Source of the DNA: an uncultured Collinsella sp.
GTDB lineage: Bacteria > Actinomycetota > Coriobacteriia > Coriobacteriales > Coriobacteriaceae
Direction of reading: 5' to 3'
Length of the DNA stretch: 64,000 nt
Assembly: GCA_958439425.1 (NCBI GenBank)
Contig: CAUBVH010000002.1
Location: forward strand, 117,490 to 181,489
Numbering within the stretch: position 1 is the first letter of the stretch; each line of letters starts with the position of its first letter. Both the position numbers and the translations under genes were made by a program. Under the pieces are notes generated by a model. It was not told the DNA's origin, ran no database searches, and saw only the letters and a list, made by a program, of their open reading frames with translations. Positions 55,170 to 64,000 of this stretch are shown here, in pieces.

Positions 55170-55466
55170 TTAGTGCTCCTCGAGCTGATTGCCGAGCGGG
55201 GTAAAAATGTGCTCACCGCTCTCGGGGTCGAACAGCTCAACCTGCCCGGTGAGGACATCGATATACTGGTAGGACTGACGCGACTTGCGGCCGCGACGTT
55301 CGTCAACCTCGACGATAAAGACGGCGGGGTGGACGCTCTTGATGGTGCCCATGCGCTCGACGACGCGGGTGCGGCCCATGTTGGCCTTCACCTTGACGCG
55401 ATCGCCCACCATATCGGTCAGCTTCTCGTGGATATCGTCGACGTGATTGACTTCCATCTCTTCCAT
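55170..55466 (-). CDS. veg: Veg-family protein
   Basis: A 98-residue small protein similar to Bacillus Veg, which stimulates biofilm genes. Recognisable parts are GDRVKVKANMGRTRVVERMGTIKSVHPAVFIVEV and SYQYIDVLTGQVEL. The ATG at 55466 follows TGGAGG; a second ATG three codons in is possible. Next to ispE, as in many Gram-positive genomes. Confidence 0.82.
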   Translation of the reverse strand: MEEMEVNHVDDIHEKLTDMVGDRVKVKANMGRTRVVERMGTIKSVHPAVFIVEVDERRGRKSRQSYQYIDVLTGQVELFDPESGEHIFTPLGNQLEEH

Positions 55467-55561
55467 GAACAGGGCCTCCAGAAGGTGCAATTCAAAAAGG
55501 GGATAATACCCCTAGGATAGACAAAACTCTAATACTATAGCACCCTGTTGCGACCACGCGC

Positions 55562-55579
55562 AAGTAGCTAATTTGGCTA
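55562..55579. repeat. Dispersed palindromic repeat, family A, short copy
   Basis: AAGTAGC-TAAT-GGCTACTT type palindrome with the TAGCTAATTTGG start shared with copies 1 and 3 but no GGGACGGG core. It lies at the 3' end of dtd and may act as a hairpin terminator. Confidence 0.6.
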
Positions 55580-55580
55580 C

Positions 55581-56027
55581 TTACAGATTGTCGGTATCGA
55601 GGACGATGGTGAATGGGCCGTCGTTGACGAGGTCGACTTTCATATCGGCGCCAAAGATGCCATGCGCCACGTGTTCGACATCTTGACGAACGAGCGTCAG
55701 GAAGTACTCGTAGAGCTCGTTGGCGACATCGGGGGCGCCGGCATCCGTAAACGATGGGCGGCGGCCGTGACGGCAATCGGCGAACAGCGTGAACTGCGAC
55801 ACTACGAGAACCTCGCCGTCGACATCGGCAAGTGCCAGGTTGGTCTTGCCGTTCTCGTCCTCGTTAATGCGCAAGCCGCGGAGCTTGCCCCACAGCTTAT
55901 CGGCCTCGGCGCGCGTGTCGCCGTGGCCCACGCCCAGCAGCACCAGATAGCCGCGCCCAATTTTGCCCACGCACTCGCCGTCGACCGTCACGCCGGCGTT
56001 GAGTACGCGCTGCACCACCGCACGCAC
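55581..56027 (-). CDS. dtd: D-aminoacyl-tRNA deacylase
   Basis: Proofreading enzyme of 148 residues that removes D-amino acids from tRNA. It has MRAVVQRV at the N-terminus, the SQFTL active-site motif (about 77-81), and a C-terminal NDGPFT in place of the common NSGPVT; the Gly-Pro pair is retained. The start is GTG, 3 bases after the rdgB stop, with GAGGAG inside rdgB. Confidence 0.93.
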   Translation of the reverse strand: MRAVVQRVLNAGVTVDGECVGKIGRGYLVLLGVGHGDTRAEADKLWGKLRGLRINEDENGKTNLALADVDGEVLVVSQFTLFADCRHGRRPSFTDAGAPDVANELYEYFLTLVRQDVEHVAHGIFGADMKVDLVNDGPFTIVLDTDNL

Positions 56028-56030
56028 GGC

Positions 56031-56672
56031 CTACTCCTCGCCCGTCAGTTTGGCGGACAGATGCTCGAGCGCGTGGAAACGATGGCTGATGGCGTTCTTC
56101 TCGTCCGCCGTCAGCTCGGCCATGGTCTTGCCCGGCGTGTCGACCGGCAGGAACAGCGGGTCATAGCCAAAGCCGTGATCGCCGCGGCCCTCGTGTGCGA
56201 TAACGCCCTCGCAGGCGCCCTCGCCATAGGTGACCAGACCATCCGTGTCGATAAGCGCAACGACGCTCATAAAGCGCGCGGTGCGGTCCTCGTCCGCCAC
56301 GCCTTCCAGGTTAACGAGAAGCTTGGCGTTGTTGGCGGCATCGTCTCCGTGCACGCCCGCATAGCGCGCGCTATACACGCCCGGCTCGCCGTCAAGCGCG
56401 TCGACGACCAGGCCAGAATCGTCGGCAATGGCCATAAGGCCCGTCTCCTCGACCGCAGCCTGCGCCTTGATGATGGCGTTCTCCAAAAACGTCGTGCCGT
56501 TTTCCTCGGGGTCCTCAAAATCGCCCAGCTGGCCGAGCGCCACAAAGCGAACCTCGGGCATGACCTTGCCTAAAATGGCCTCGATCTCGGTGAGCTTATG
56601 GGCGTTGCCCGTTGCCACGACAATGGTCGCCGCCGGGTCGAGGGTGTCGATGTCGATCTTCTCTAGTGCCAT
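56031..56672 (-). CDS. rdgB: XTP/dITP diphosphatase (RdgB/HAM1)
   Basis: House-cleaning pyrophosphatase of 213 residues that removes non-canonical purine nucleotides. Motifs are ATGNAHKLTEI near the N-terminus, ENAIIKAQAA, ADDSGLVVDAL, GFGYDPLF and ISHR. The ATG at 56672 follows AAGGAAG. It forms a pair with dtd. The rph gene upstream is separated by 140 bases in which no gene is seen. Confidence 0.94.
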   Translation of the reverse strand: MALEKIDIDTLDPAATIVVATGNAHKLTEIEAILGKVMPEVRFVALGQLGDFEDPEENGTTFLENAIIKAQAAVEETGLMAIADDSGLVVDALDGEPGVYSARYAGVHGDDAANNAKLLVNLEGVADEDRTARFMSVVALIDTDGLVTYGEGACEGVIAHEGRGDHGFGYDPLFLPVDTPGKTMAELTADEKNAISHRFHALEHLSAKLTGEE

Positions 56673-56812
56673 GACTGGCTTCCTTGTCTCTATAGCAATG
56701 CCGCCCAAGGGAAACTGGCCTCGAGCCCTCTCCCCTCCCTGGCGACAGAAACCTTATACTTCGACGTTTTCCCAGATAAAACCTACCAAAATTAACATCC
56801 CTTTTTGGCAGG

Positions 56813-57538
56813 TTAGGCGATGGCTTGGCGCTGAAGCTCGATGAGCTCGGCGATGCCTTTGTCGCCCAAGTCGAGCAGGGCGTTGAGGCGCTTACGGTCA
56901 AAGGGCGCCTGCTCGCCAGTGCCCTGGAGCTCGATCATCTCACCGGTGTCGGTGGCAACGAGGTTCATGTCGACTTCGGCATGGCTGTCCTCGGAATAAT
57001 CGAGGTCAAGCAGCGTATTGCCGTCGACAACGCCCATGGAGATTGCAGCCACCTGGCCGGTAAGCGGGATGCGCTCGATCTTGCCCGCCTCGACCCACAT
57101 GGCGAGGGCGTCGTGCAGCGCCACCCAGGCGCCGGTGATGCTCGCTGTACGCGTGCCGCCATCGGCCTGAATCACATCGCAGTCGACGGTGACGGTGTAC
57201 TCGCCGAGCGCCTTCATGTTGACGACGGTACGCAGGCTGCGGCCAATGAGGCGCTCGATCTCCATGGAGCGGCCCTTGCGGTTGGCGTGCTCGCGCTTGC
57301 AGCGCTTGCCGGTCGACGTCGGCAGCATGGCGTATTCCGCGGTCACCCAGCCGGCCTTAGCTCCCTTTCGCCAGCCCGGCACGCCCTCCTCGATAGTGGC
57401 GGCGCACAGCACGCGCGTGTCGCCGAACTCGGCCAGGCACGAACCGTGGGCGTGCTTCATGACGCCACGGGTGAGCTTAACGGGACGCAACTCGTTGGCG
57501 GCGCGGCCGTTGGCGCGGTTGACCTGCATGTACTCCAT
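56813..57538 (-). CDS. rph: Ribonuclease PH
   Basis: Phosphorolytic exoribonuclease of 241 residues that trims tRNA 3' ends. Typical parts are [75 protein letters not shown] and a late [16 protein letters not shown] with metal-binding acidic residues. The ATG at 57538 follows AAAGGATCTTTC. It lies 54 bases after murI. Confidence 0.96.
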   Translation of the reverse strand: MEYMQVNRANGRAANELRPVKLTRGVMKHAHGSCLAEFGDTRVLCAATIEEGVPGWRKGAKAGWVTAEYAMLPTSTGKRCKREHANRKGRSMEIERLIGRSLRTVVNMKALGEYTVTVDCDVIQADGGTRTASITGAWVALHDALAMWVEAGKIERIPLTGQVAAISMGVVDGNTLLDLDYSEDSHAEVDMNLVATDTGEMIELQGTGEQAPFDRKRLNALLDLGDKGIAELIELQRQAIA

Positions 57539-57592
57539 AGAAAGATCCTTTCGGCAAAAAATGTGGCGAAGGCTTTGGCGGCGGCCTTACAT

Positions 57593-58477
57593 CTATTTCA
57601 GCTCATCGATATCGATATGCTCAATGCTCTTGAGCGGCTGACCAAAGATAAAGCTGCCCGCCACCGCAAACTCGGCAATGTTATCGGCCGTCGTGGCAAA
57701 ACGATGCTGCGGCTCGGCGGCGTCGCCCGCCAGCTGCTCGCGGCGCGTGAGGATATCGGTCAGCTCGCGCGTGGTCTCCTCGGCGGAACTCACGACGCGC
57801 ACCCCAGGCCCCAGCGCATGACGGATAGGTCCCACCAACAGCGGAAAATGCGTACAGCCGAGCACCACGGTATCGATACCGTGGTCGCGCAGCGGCTCAA
57901 CCGTGGCACCCACCAGCGCACGCACGGCAGGCGTATCGAAGATGTCCTCGTTCTCAAGCCACTGTTCCTGCAGATGTGCACCCGAGGCGAGCTCGTGTTC
58001 GACAACCTCGACAAAGCTCGAGGCAGGACAACCGTATACATCGACGCCGGCATCCAGATCCTGGATGGCGCGCGTGTAGGCGCCCGAGCGAATGGTGAGG
58101 TTGGTGGCGAGCACGCCCACCCGGCGCGTGCGAGTGCTGTTGATTGCCGCGCGTGCGCCCGGTGCGATCACACCGATGACGGGAACGTCGAGCACCTGCT
58201 GGGCCAGACGCAAGGCCGCAGCGGTCGCCGTGTTGCAGGCGATGACCATAATCTTGACGTCGTGCTTCGACAGCCAACGGCCCGCCTGCAACGCAAACGA
58301 GCGCACCTCATCCTCGGTGCGCGTGCCGTAGGGGCAGCGTTTGGTGTCGCCGAAGTAGTAGACGGACTCGTGCGGCAGCACCGTCGCGATGGCGCGCGCA
58401 ACCGTCAGACCGCCCAGGCCCGAGTCGAACACGCCAATGGGGCGCGTGTCCCCGGCCAGATTCTCGATATCGGACAT
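57593..58477 (-). CDS. murI: Glutamate racemase
   Basis: Makes D-glutamate for peptidoglycan; 294 residues. It carries GVFDSGLGGLTVARA, then the first catalytic Cys in VIACNTATA and the second in VLGCTHFPLL, with YFGDTKRCPYG between. The ATG is close to GAGGTA. The order murI-rph-rdgB-dtd is conserved in Gram-positive bacteria. Confidence 0.95.
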   Translation of the reverse strand: MSDIENLAGDTRPIGVFDSGLGGLTVARAIATVLPHESVYYFGDTKRCPYGTRTEDEVRSFALQAGRWLSKHDVKIMVIACNTATAAALRLAQQVLDVPVIGVIAPGARAAINSTRTRRVGVLATNLTIRSGAYTRAIQDLDAGVDVYGCPASSFVEVVEHELASGAHLQEQWLENEDIFDTPAVRALVGATVEPLRDHGIDTVVLGCTHFPLLVGPIRHALGPGVRVVSSAEETTRELTDILTRREQLAGDAAEPQHRFATTADNIAEFAVAGSFIFGQPLKSIEHIDIDELK

Positions 58478-58528
58478 TACCTCACCAGTCTCTCTCGAAA
58501 AGACATGTCCAAGTGCAGCGACGCCGCG

Positions 58529-59440
58529 CTACGAACGCGCCGCGACCAGCAGCTCGGCCGTCGCCGCCCAACCGTCGACAATTTTGCCGCGCGTAACGAA
58601 AGCGTTCTCGCAAGCAGCCAGGAACTCGAGCGCGCCGGCGCTCGTCAGGCCATTCTCGACCAGGCAGAACGTGCCCACGTGATCGGCCATGTAGAAGTCG
58701 GACTCGGAATCGCCGAGCGCGAGCGTCTCCTCGCGCTCGATCCCCAGGTGCTCGCAGAAGCGCGCAATGGCGACGCCTTTGTTGAGGCCCGCGGGGTTGA
58801 TGTTGAATGCACGACCGTCCTCGACGCGATCGAGCTCGAGCGTCGTCGGCTTGGACAGATGCGTCAGGTGACCGTTACAGGCCCACACCAGGCCACAGCC
58901 GGCCTCGTCGAGGATGGCCTGCGCCTCGTCATCGGGGATGTCGCCGCGCATGCCGACGGTAACCTCGCGGTACTTGTAGCCGGTCGACATGTCGTTGTGA
59001 TACTCGATCTTGTGCGGCCAGCGGGCGAGGATCTTCTCGCACACGCCAGTCTGCTCAATCACCTGGTGCGGCGTGAGACCGCAAGATGGGTCGTAGGGCA
59101 TATCGCCGGTCAGATACTCCCAATCGTTGGCCTTGAGATCGTACATGACCAGGCCACCCATCTCACCAATGTAGGAGTTGAGGCCGAGCACGCGCGCATC
59201 CTCGTGGATCATGGTGCGGTTGCGGCCCGAGGTGGGAACCACTTGGATGCCGGCGCGAGCAAGTGCCACGACAGCCTCGACGAGCTTGGTCGAGGGGTTG
59301 CCGTCGTTGTCGCGCAGCACGCACGAGCCGGGTGCGAGCATCGTAGCATCCAGGTCGGTAAAGACGTACTTAACCTTGGCCAAGCGCTCGCGCATCTCGC
59401 CCGAAAGCTCGGCGACGGTCGGCAGGGTGTTGTGGGACAT
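58529..59440 (-). CDS. HAD-superfamily Cof-type phosphatase
   Basis: A 303-residue hydrolase. Motif I is FTDLDATML with the nucleophile Asp, motif II is PTSGRN, Lys lies in the AGLNKG segment, and motif IV is GDSESD. The C2-type cap between motifs II and III places it with Cof/sugar-phosphate phosphatases. The second Asp of motif I is retained. The ATG at 59440 follows ACGGAGTAAC. It sits between murI and murE, so a cell-wall link is possible but unsupported. Substrate is unknown. Confidence 0.82.
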   Translation of the reverse strand: MSHNTLPTVAELSGEMRERLAKVKYVFTDLDATMLAPGSCVLRDNDGNPSTKLVEAVVALARAGIQVVPTSGRNRTMIHEDARVLGLNSYIGEMGGLVMYDLKANDWEYLTGDMPYDPSCGLTPHQVIEQTGVCEKILARWPHKIEYHNDMSTGYKYREVTVGMRGDIPDDEAQAILDEAGCGLVWACNGHLTHLSKPTTLELDRVEDGRAFNINPAGLNKGVAIARFCEHLGIEREETLALGDSESDFYMADHVGTFCLVENGLTSAGALEFLAACENAFVTRGKIVDGWAATAELLVAARS

Positions 59441-59547
59441 GGTTACTCCGTTTACGTAGAAGGGTTTGGGCTTGGACGGCATGTTTTGATTGAGGGAACA
59501 CGTTTATGGCGACAGCGCACTCAGGGCGCCTTCGCCATCATGGTTCA

Positions 59548-61110
59548 TTAGTCAAACTGGGTAACATCGATCAGGCGATTGGCCAACGAAAGGTCGCTCT
59601 CGATGGGCACGAACTCGTCGCCCACGTGCATGAGCTCCTCGTCACCCTTTGCCAGCAGCAAGACAATGGTGGGAGCATTGGGGCTGACGTACTCCTCGCG
59701 CGCCGCCTTGAACGCCGCATGCACAGCGGCTTCACGGTCGAGGATGATCTCGTTCGGCGTATCGTCGGGAACATGCTCGGCAAGCTCGCGACAGACCTTC
59801 ATCGGGTCCTCGTGAGCCGGGTCCTCGTTGGCAAAAATCATCAGGTCGGAATATGGTGCGGCCTCGCGCGGAAGCTGCTCGCGGCGCTCCTGCGCCTTGC
59901 CGCCAGCAGCGCCAAACACTGCAATGACTGGACTAGTGGGAAACGCGCGCTTGACCGACGAGAAAAGCGAACGGAACGAAAGCTGGTTGTGCGCATAGTC
60001 AACGACGCAGATCACGCGGCCGTCCTTCGACTCCACGACCTCCATACGGCCCGGCACACGCAGTTTGGAGAGGCCCTTCTTGATAGCTTCGATACCGATG
60101 CCGATCTCGTGCGCAGCGGCGATAGCGACCAGCGCGTTTTCCACGTTAAAGTCGCCCGCGATGCCCAGCAGGACCTTCTCCCCCGCCTCGGACTCGTCGG
60201 CACACAGGCCATGCAGGTTAAACTCGATGTTAAAGCCGACCACGCGGACATCGCTTGCCCACAGGCTTGCCTCGGGATGCTCGACGCCAACGGTCACCAA
60301 GCGCTCGGCGGTCGACGCTGCCTCCAGCACACGGTCAACCTCTTCGGTGCCCAGATTCACCACGGCGGTCTTTGCCTGGTCAAAGATCCTGAGTTTGCTC
60401 TCAAAATAATCCTCAAACGTGGGGTGTTCGATCGGCGAGATGTGGTCACGCCCGATGTTGAGGAAGCACGCCACGTCAAACGGCAGATTCTCGACGCGTT
60501 GGTACTTGAGCGCCTGGCTCGAGACCTCCATGACCATGGACTGGCGACCGGACTCACGGCAGTTGGCGATATGGCGCCAGACCTCGGGGGCCTCGGGCGT
60601 AGTATTGGTGCTCTCGTAGCACTCGATGCCATCGTCGGTACTCACCGAGCCGATCATGCCGCAGGACTCGCCCGCCGCCTTGATGATGGACTGAAGCATA
60701 AAAGCGGCCGTGGTCTTTCCCTTGGTACCGGTGATGCCCACGATCTTGACGTCGTGGTCGGGACGGTCGTAGACCTCCGGCGGCAACAGAGCCATGGCCG
60801 TGCGAACGCTGTCCACGACCAGCATCGCCGCGCCGTTCTCCTTCGCCAGCGACTCCAGAGACTCGACCAGCGACTCCTCGCACACAAATGCGACGGCGCC
60901 CGCATCGAGCGCCATGCTCAAAAACGCGGGCTTAAAGGCAGTACCTTTGCAAAAGAACACGTCACCTGCCGAGACCGCGCGCGAATCAAACGAGCAGCCG
61001 GTCACGGCACGCTCGTCAACCTGCTCTGATGCGCGCAGCTCACCGCACACATCGAGAAGCTTGGCAAGCGTATCGACCGTGGTCACGGTCGCGGAATCCG
61101 AATGGTGCAT
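59548..61110 (-). CDS. murE: UDP-N-acetylmuramoyl-tripeptide synthetase (MurE-like ligase)
   Basis: Mur ligase of 520 residues that adds the third amino acid to the peptidoglycan stem. The P-loop is GITGTKGKTT, followed by the central NTTPEAPEV and the HISPIEHPTFEDYFESK region. The position of the DNPR motif that selects diaminopimelate reads NEDPAHEDP, so a different third residue (for example lysine or ornithine) is likely. The ATG follows AAAGGTGAAAG. The terminator after asnB separates it from that gene. Confidence 0.88.
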   Translation of the reverse strand: MHHSDSATVTTVDTLAKLLDVCGELRASEQVDERAVTGCSFDSRAVSAGDVFFCKGTAFKPAFLSMALDAGAVAFVCEESLVESLESLAKENGAAMLVVDSVRTAMALLPPEVYDRPDHDVKIVGITGTKGKTTAAFMLQSIIKAAGESCGMIGSVSTDDGIECYESTNTTPEAPEVWRHIANCRESGRQSMVMEVSSQALKYQRVENLPFDVACFLNIGRDHISPIEHPTFEDYFESKLRIFDQAKTAVVNLGTEEVDRVLEAASTAERLVTVGVEHPEASLWASDVRVVGFNIEFNLHGLCADESEAGEKVLLGIAGDFNVENALVAIAAAHEIGIGIEAIKKGLSKLRVPGRMEVVESKDGRVICVVDYAHNQLSFRSLFSSVKRAFPTSPVIAVFGAAGGKAQERREQLPREAAPYSDLMIFANEDPAHEDPMKVCRELAEHVPDDTPNEIILDREAAVHAAFKAAREEYVSPNAPTIVLLLAKGDEELMHVGDEFVPIESDLSLANRLIDVTQFD

Positions 61111-61175
61111 CTTTCACCTTTCTCAGCCATTTGGCAGGGACGGTTTTTATAGTAACTGAAACGCACCCACGCAAA

Positions 61176-61197
61176 AACGGCTCCCGGAGGAGCCGTT
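61176..61197 (-). terminator. Terminator of asnB
   Basis: AACGGCTCC with GGAGCCGTT and a 4-base loop; on the minus strand TTTGC follows the TT of the stem. Confidence 0.8.
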
Positions 61198-61222
61198 ACG
61201 CGCAGGCGTTCGTAAGCCGAGG

Positions 61223-63103
61223 CTAGGCAGCCTGAACAGCGGGCTGGTCCTCGTCGATAAAGAAGCGCTTGTACCACACCAGGAACACGAGCGGCGTATA
61301 GATCTTGCGCTGGAAATCGCCCTTGCCCGCAAAGTGCAGATCGAGCAGGTGCATGAGCTCGTCGGTATCGAAGAACTCGCTTGCCCACGGCGCGGTGAAG
61401 TACTCCTTGACATAGTCGTACCACTTTTGCTCGCGCAGCCAGTAGACAATCGGCACCGGGAAGCCCACCTTGGGACGGGTGGCCCACTCATCGGGCAGCG
61501 ACTTGTTGGCAGCGTGGCGGAGTACCTGTTTGTTGCCGTTCTCGTTGATGCGGTAGCGGTCGGGAATGTGCTCGGCGAACTCCATGACTTTGCGGTCCAG
61601 GAAGGGCACGCGCAGCTCCAGCGAGTGCGCCATGCACATCTTGTCGGCCTTGAGCAGAATGTCGCCCGGGAGCCACATGTTCATGTCCAGGTACTGCTTC
61701 TTGACCAGCTCGGGCTGACCCTTCACGCGCGCATAGATGGGAGCGGCAAGCTCGAAGGCGCCATCGCCGGTGTTGTACTCGGGCTTGAGCACGTCGTCGA
61801 CCTCGCGCTCCGGCCATACCAGAGCCTGTCCCAGGAACGACTTCTCGGGGATCTCGGCACCCTTGACCAGGAAGTTATGTCCCTTGAAGTACGGCATATG
61901 CAGCGCCAGGTTACCGAGCGCGCGACGGATGGGCAGCGGCACCATCTTTTTGTACTTGCGGACTGGGACCGTGTCCTCGTAGTAGGCGTAGCCGCCAAAG
62001 AGCTCGTCGGCGCCTTCGCCCGAAAGCACGACGGTGACGTCCTTGCGGGCCATCTCGGCCAAGAACCACAGCGGCACGGAAGACAGGTTGGACTGCGGCT
62101 CGTCCATGTGATACTGGATGTCCTCGAGCGCACCGAAGAACTCGTCGGCGGTAATCATCTTGCGAACGTTTTCGACGCCGAGCTTATCGGAAAGCTCCTT
62201 GGCGTAGTTAGTCTCGTTGAAATTCTTGTAATCGAAGCCCACCGAGAAGGTCTTGTCGGGCATGAGGCAAGCGGCGATGTAGCTGGAGTCGACGCCGCCG
62301 GAGAGGAACGACGCGACCTTGACGTCAGCGATGCGATGGGCCTCGACGCTCTCGTGCACGACCTCATCCAGCTCGTCGACGTACTCCTCGAACGGCTTCT
62401 CGACGGCAGAGTAATCGCAATCCCAGTAGCGCTCGATGTTCATCTTGCCGGTCGGGATATCGACGGTAAAGTAATGCGCCGGCGGCAGCTTGTAGACACC
62501 CTCGAAGAAGGTCTCCTCGGTTGCCGAATACTGCAGCGTCATGTACGGACGCAGGGCCTTTTTGTTGACCGCCTTGTGGAAGTGCGGGTAGTCCAGGAAG
62601 CTCTTGATCTCGGAACCGAAGAGCACGCCCGGAGCGCCGTCGCCCGCATCGGCCATGGGATAGTAGTAGAGCGGCTTGATGCCAAAGATATCGCGGGCGC
62701 CAAAAAGCTTGTTCTTCTTCTTGTCCCAGATGACGAAGGCGTACATACCGCGCAGGCGATCAAGTACTGCCTCGCCCCACTCCTCATAGCCGTGCAGGAG
62801 GCTCTCGGTGTCGGCGCCGCAGTGGAACTTATAGCCCTTGGCCTCGAGCTCGGAACGGAGTTCTTGGAAGTTGTAGATCTCGCCGTTGAAGACGATAACG
62901 ACGCTGCCGTCTTCATTGGCCATGGGCTGAGCGCCGGCCTCGGTCAGGTCGAGGATCGACAGGCGGCGGAAGCCCAGGGCAACGCGGCCGTCGATAAACT
63001 GGCCGCCCATGTCGGGACCACGATGGACGATGCGGTCCATCATCTTGGTGAGCACCTCGGATTGGTTATCCGTCCCACCGACAAAACCGACAAAACCGCA
63101 CAT
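61223..63103 (-). CDS. asnB: Asparagine synthetase, glutamine-hydrolysing
   Basis: A 626-residue enzyme that makes asparagine from aspartate, ATP and glutamine. Cys2 after the initiator Met is the glutaminase nucleophile (MCGFVGF), with HRGPD and FNGEIYN in the N-terminal domain. The synthetase domain has the ATP-binding SFLSGGVDSSYIA and a downstream SGEGADELFGGY. The ATG follows GAGGGGATAGTAT. Relatives of this length include amidases for cell-wall modification, but the common biosynthetic role is more likely. Confidence 0.93.
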   Translation of the reverse strand: MCGFVGFVGGTDNQSEVLTKMMDRIVHRGPDMGGQFIDGRVALGFRRLSILDLTEAGAQPMANEDGSVVIVFNGEIYNFQELRSELEAKGYKFHCGADTESLLHGYEEWGEAVLDRLRGMYAFVIWDKKKNKLFGARDIFGIKPLYYYPMADAGDGAPGVLFGSEIKSFLDYPHFHKAVNKKALRPYMTLQYSATEETFFEGVYKLPPAHYFTVDIPTGKMNIERYWDCDYSAVEKPFEEYVDELDEVVHESVEAHRIADVKVASFLSGGVDSSYIAACLMPDKTFSVGFDYKNFNETNYAKELSDKLGVENVRKMITADEFFGALEDIQYHMDEPQSNLSSVPLWFLAEMARKDVTVVLSGEGADELFGGYAYYEDTVPVRKYKKMVPLPIRRALGNLALHMPYFKGHNFLVKGAEIPEKSFLGQALVWPEREVDDVLKPEYNTGDGAFELAAPIYARVKGQPELVKKQYLDMNMWLPGDILLKADKMCMAHSLELRVPFLDRKVMEFAEHIPDRYRINENGNKQVLRHAANKSLPDEWATRPKVGFPVPIVYWLREQKWYDYVKEYFTAPWASEFFDTDELMHLLDLHFAGKGDFQRKIYTPLVFLVWYKRFFIDEDQPAVQAA

Positions 63104-63274
63104 ATACTATCCCCTCTGCTGTTGCTGGGTATCAAATCGAATCAGTAGCTTTTGAGTATACCCGAGGGCGCAAAGAGGGGCGGAATGTTCAGGCAATCTC
63201 AACTGAATCAGCTCCGCTGTGACACGCGCCGGTTACCTTTAATGGATATGAGGTGAATGGAGCGATTGTTTTGC

Positions 63275-63280
63275 TATACT
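63275..63280 (+). promoter_or_regulatory. -10 box of tRNA-Val
   Basis: TATACT ends 10 bases before the mature tRNA 5' end; the -35 element is weak. The preceding 170 bases after the asnB start contain no gene. Confidence 0.5.
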
Positions 63281-63290
63281 CTCTCCGCAC

Positions 63291-63366
63291 GGGCGATTGG
63301 CGCAACGGTTAGCGCAGGTGCTTTACACGCACAAGGCTGGGGGTTCGAATCCCTCATCGCCCACCA
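63291..63366 (+). tRNA. tRNA-Val (TAC)
   Basis: 76 nt, acceptor GGGCGAT/ATCGCCC, anticodon loop TTTACAC giving TAC, T-arm GGGGGTTCGAATCCCTC, encoded CCA. Its last 18 bases are repeated exactly at 63533-63550 and 63719-63736. Confidence 0.95.
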
Positions 63367-63375
63367 TTGAATTGG

Positions 63376-63404
63376 AAACGGTCCTCGCAAGGGGACCGTT
63401 TTTG
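63376..63404 (+). terminator. Terminator of tRNA-Val
   Basis: AAACGGTCC with GGACCGTTT, then TTT. Similar hairpins (GGCTCCCA...TGGGAGCC then CTTTCTTTTTT) follow each later copy of the tRNA 3' end. Confidence 0.85.
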
Positions 63405-63804
63405 TTTGGGCCCAGCGCATGGGATTCGAACCCGACAGGGTGCGAAGCTGAGGAAACGCGAAGCGTTTTCCAGCGCAGCACGCGAGGGCCGCAGGCCCGA
63501 AGCGAAAGCGGGCGGCGTCAGCCGCACGCGACATCCCTCATCGCCCACCACTGATTTGATAGGCTCCCAGCTATGGGGGCCTTTCTTTTTTGGGCCCATC
63601 GCGGGGGGGATTCGAACCCGCAAGGGTGCGGAGCTGAGGAAACGCGAAGCGTTTTCCAGCGCAGCACGCGAGAAGCGGAGCGACGAAGCGAGAGCGGGCG
63701 GCGTCAGCCGCACGCGACATCCCTCATCGCCCACCACTGATTTGATAGGCTCCCAGCAATGGGAGCCTTTCTTTTTTGGGCCCATTTCATGGGATTCGAA
63801 CCCG
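63405..63804 (+). repeat. Tandem repeat array (about 185 bp) derived from the tRNA-Val 3' end
   Basis: Units start with TTTGGGCCCA, contain GGGATTCGAACCCG (63421, 63607 and 63791), a GAAACGCGAAGCGTTTTCC palindrome and a GGCGGCGTCAGCCGC palindrome, and end with the 18-base tRNA 3' end. The period is 184-186 bp. The third unit breaks off after GAACCCGCCA. The units differ by a block (GAGGGCCGCAGGCCC versus GAGAAGCGGAGCGAC) and by terminator sequence. Confidence 0.85.
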
Positions 63805-64000
63805 CCAGCACGACTGTCACAAAGGCCGTGGCCAGAAAATGGCAAAAATGAGTACTGCCACCTTGCTTACAACATATCAAAAGATAGTATTTGCTTAAGT
63901 TACGAAACATATGTCCATTATAAGGACTAGCAATTGGATCAAAATCGGGTGGCGCGCGCAGACGTGGTGTAAGAGCGTCCTGAGGTCCGTCGCTGCAAGT
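63805..64000. other. Terminal 196 bases with no feature recognised
   Basis: AT-rich to about 63940, then GC-rich. I see no tRNA, ORF with coding character, or clear promoter. Confidence 0.5.

Noticed and set aside
56825..59551. 908-codon plus-strand ORF
   Set aside because: Runs antisense through rph, murI and the HAD gene, all well supported.
61334..63148. 604-codon plus-strand ORF
   Set aside because: Antisense shadow of asnB.
63354..63930. Repetitive ORFs on both strands in the tRNA-Val repeat array
   Set aside because: They only reflect the 185-bp tandem repeat; the repeated peptides have no coding character.

Overview
The window looks like a chromosome segment from a high-GC member of the Coriobacteriia, most likely Collinsella or a close relative. 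This is inferred from the protein style, gene order and characteristic intergenic palindromes; no database search was run. Codons are strongly GC3-biased in the housekeeping genes. GTG or TTG starts with good Shine-Dalgarno sequences are common, and long antisense ORFs lie opposite most genes.

Left part (1-25 kb): a truncated CDS; a GH13 glucosidase with a DNA-deoxyinosine glycosylase; then an inserted cassette at about 2.4-9.7 kb. The cassette encodes a dynamin-like GTPase, a large HerA/DUF87-type ATPase, a WHH-type HNH nuclease and a probable immunity protein, in four overlapping or near-overlapping genes. It lies between a decayed MFS-gene tail on the left and an intact MFS gene on the right, each preceded by the same palindromic repeat. 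It is the best candidate here for an undescribed conflict or defence system. Next come a fused FeoA-FeoB iron transporter, an esterase-like hydrolase, a stand-alone glucose-type EIIA, asnS, a WYL-type regulator, a three-gene ABC transporter, MscS, and a cytosolic BMP-domain protein paired with a phosphoesterase.

Centre (25-36 kb): a translation and transcription block on the minus strand (tRNA-Tyr, -Thr, -Met, tuf, rpmG, tRNA-Trp, secE, nusG, rplK, rplA). Then a beta-glucoside cassette (RpiR regulator, GH1 6-phospho-beta-glucosidase, PTS EIIBC without IIA) lies between 30-nt direct repeats, and a tRNA-Thr is followed by a tRNA fragment.

Right part (34-64 kb): mostly housekeeping genes on the minus strand: a Rae1/YacP-like NYN nuclease, rlmB, cysS, ispF, ispD, disA, pepD, clpC, a ThrE-type exporter, lysS with a C-terminal EMAPII-like domain, greA, tatA, ispE, veg, dtd, rdgB, rph, murI, a HAD phosphatase, murE and asnB. 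Two toxin-antitoxin loci (HipBA and a PIN/RelB-like pair) carry clear palindromic operators. The window ends in a tRNA-Val followed by about 185-bp tandem repeats that re-copy the tRNA 3' end, a sign of repeated recombination at that tRNA.

Several dispersed palindrome families and two roughly 100-nt nested hairpins sit between genes and are described separately.
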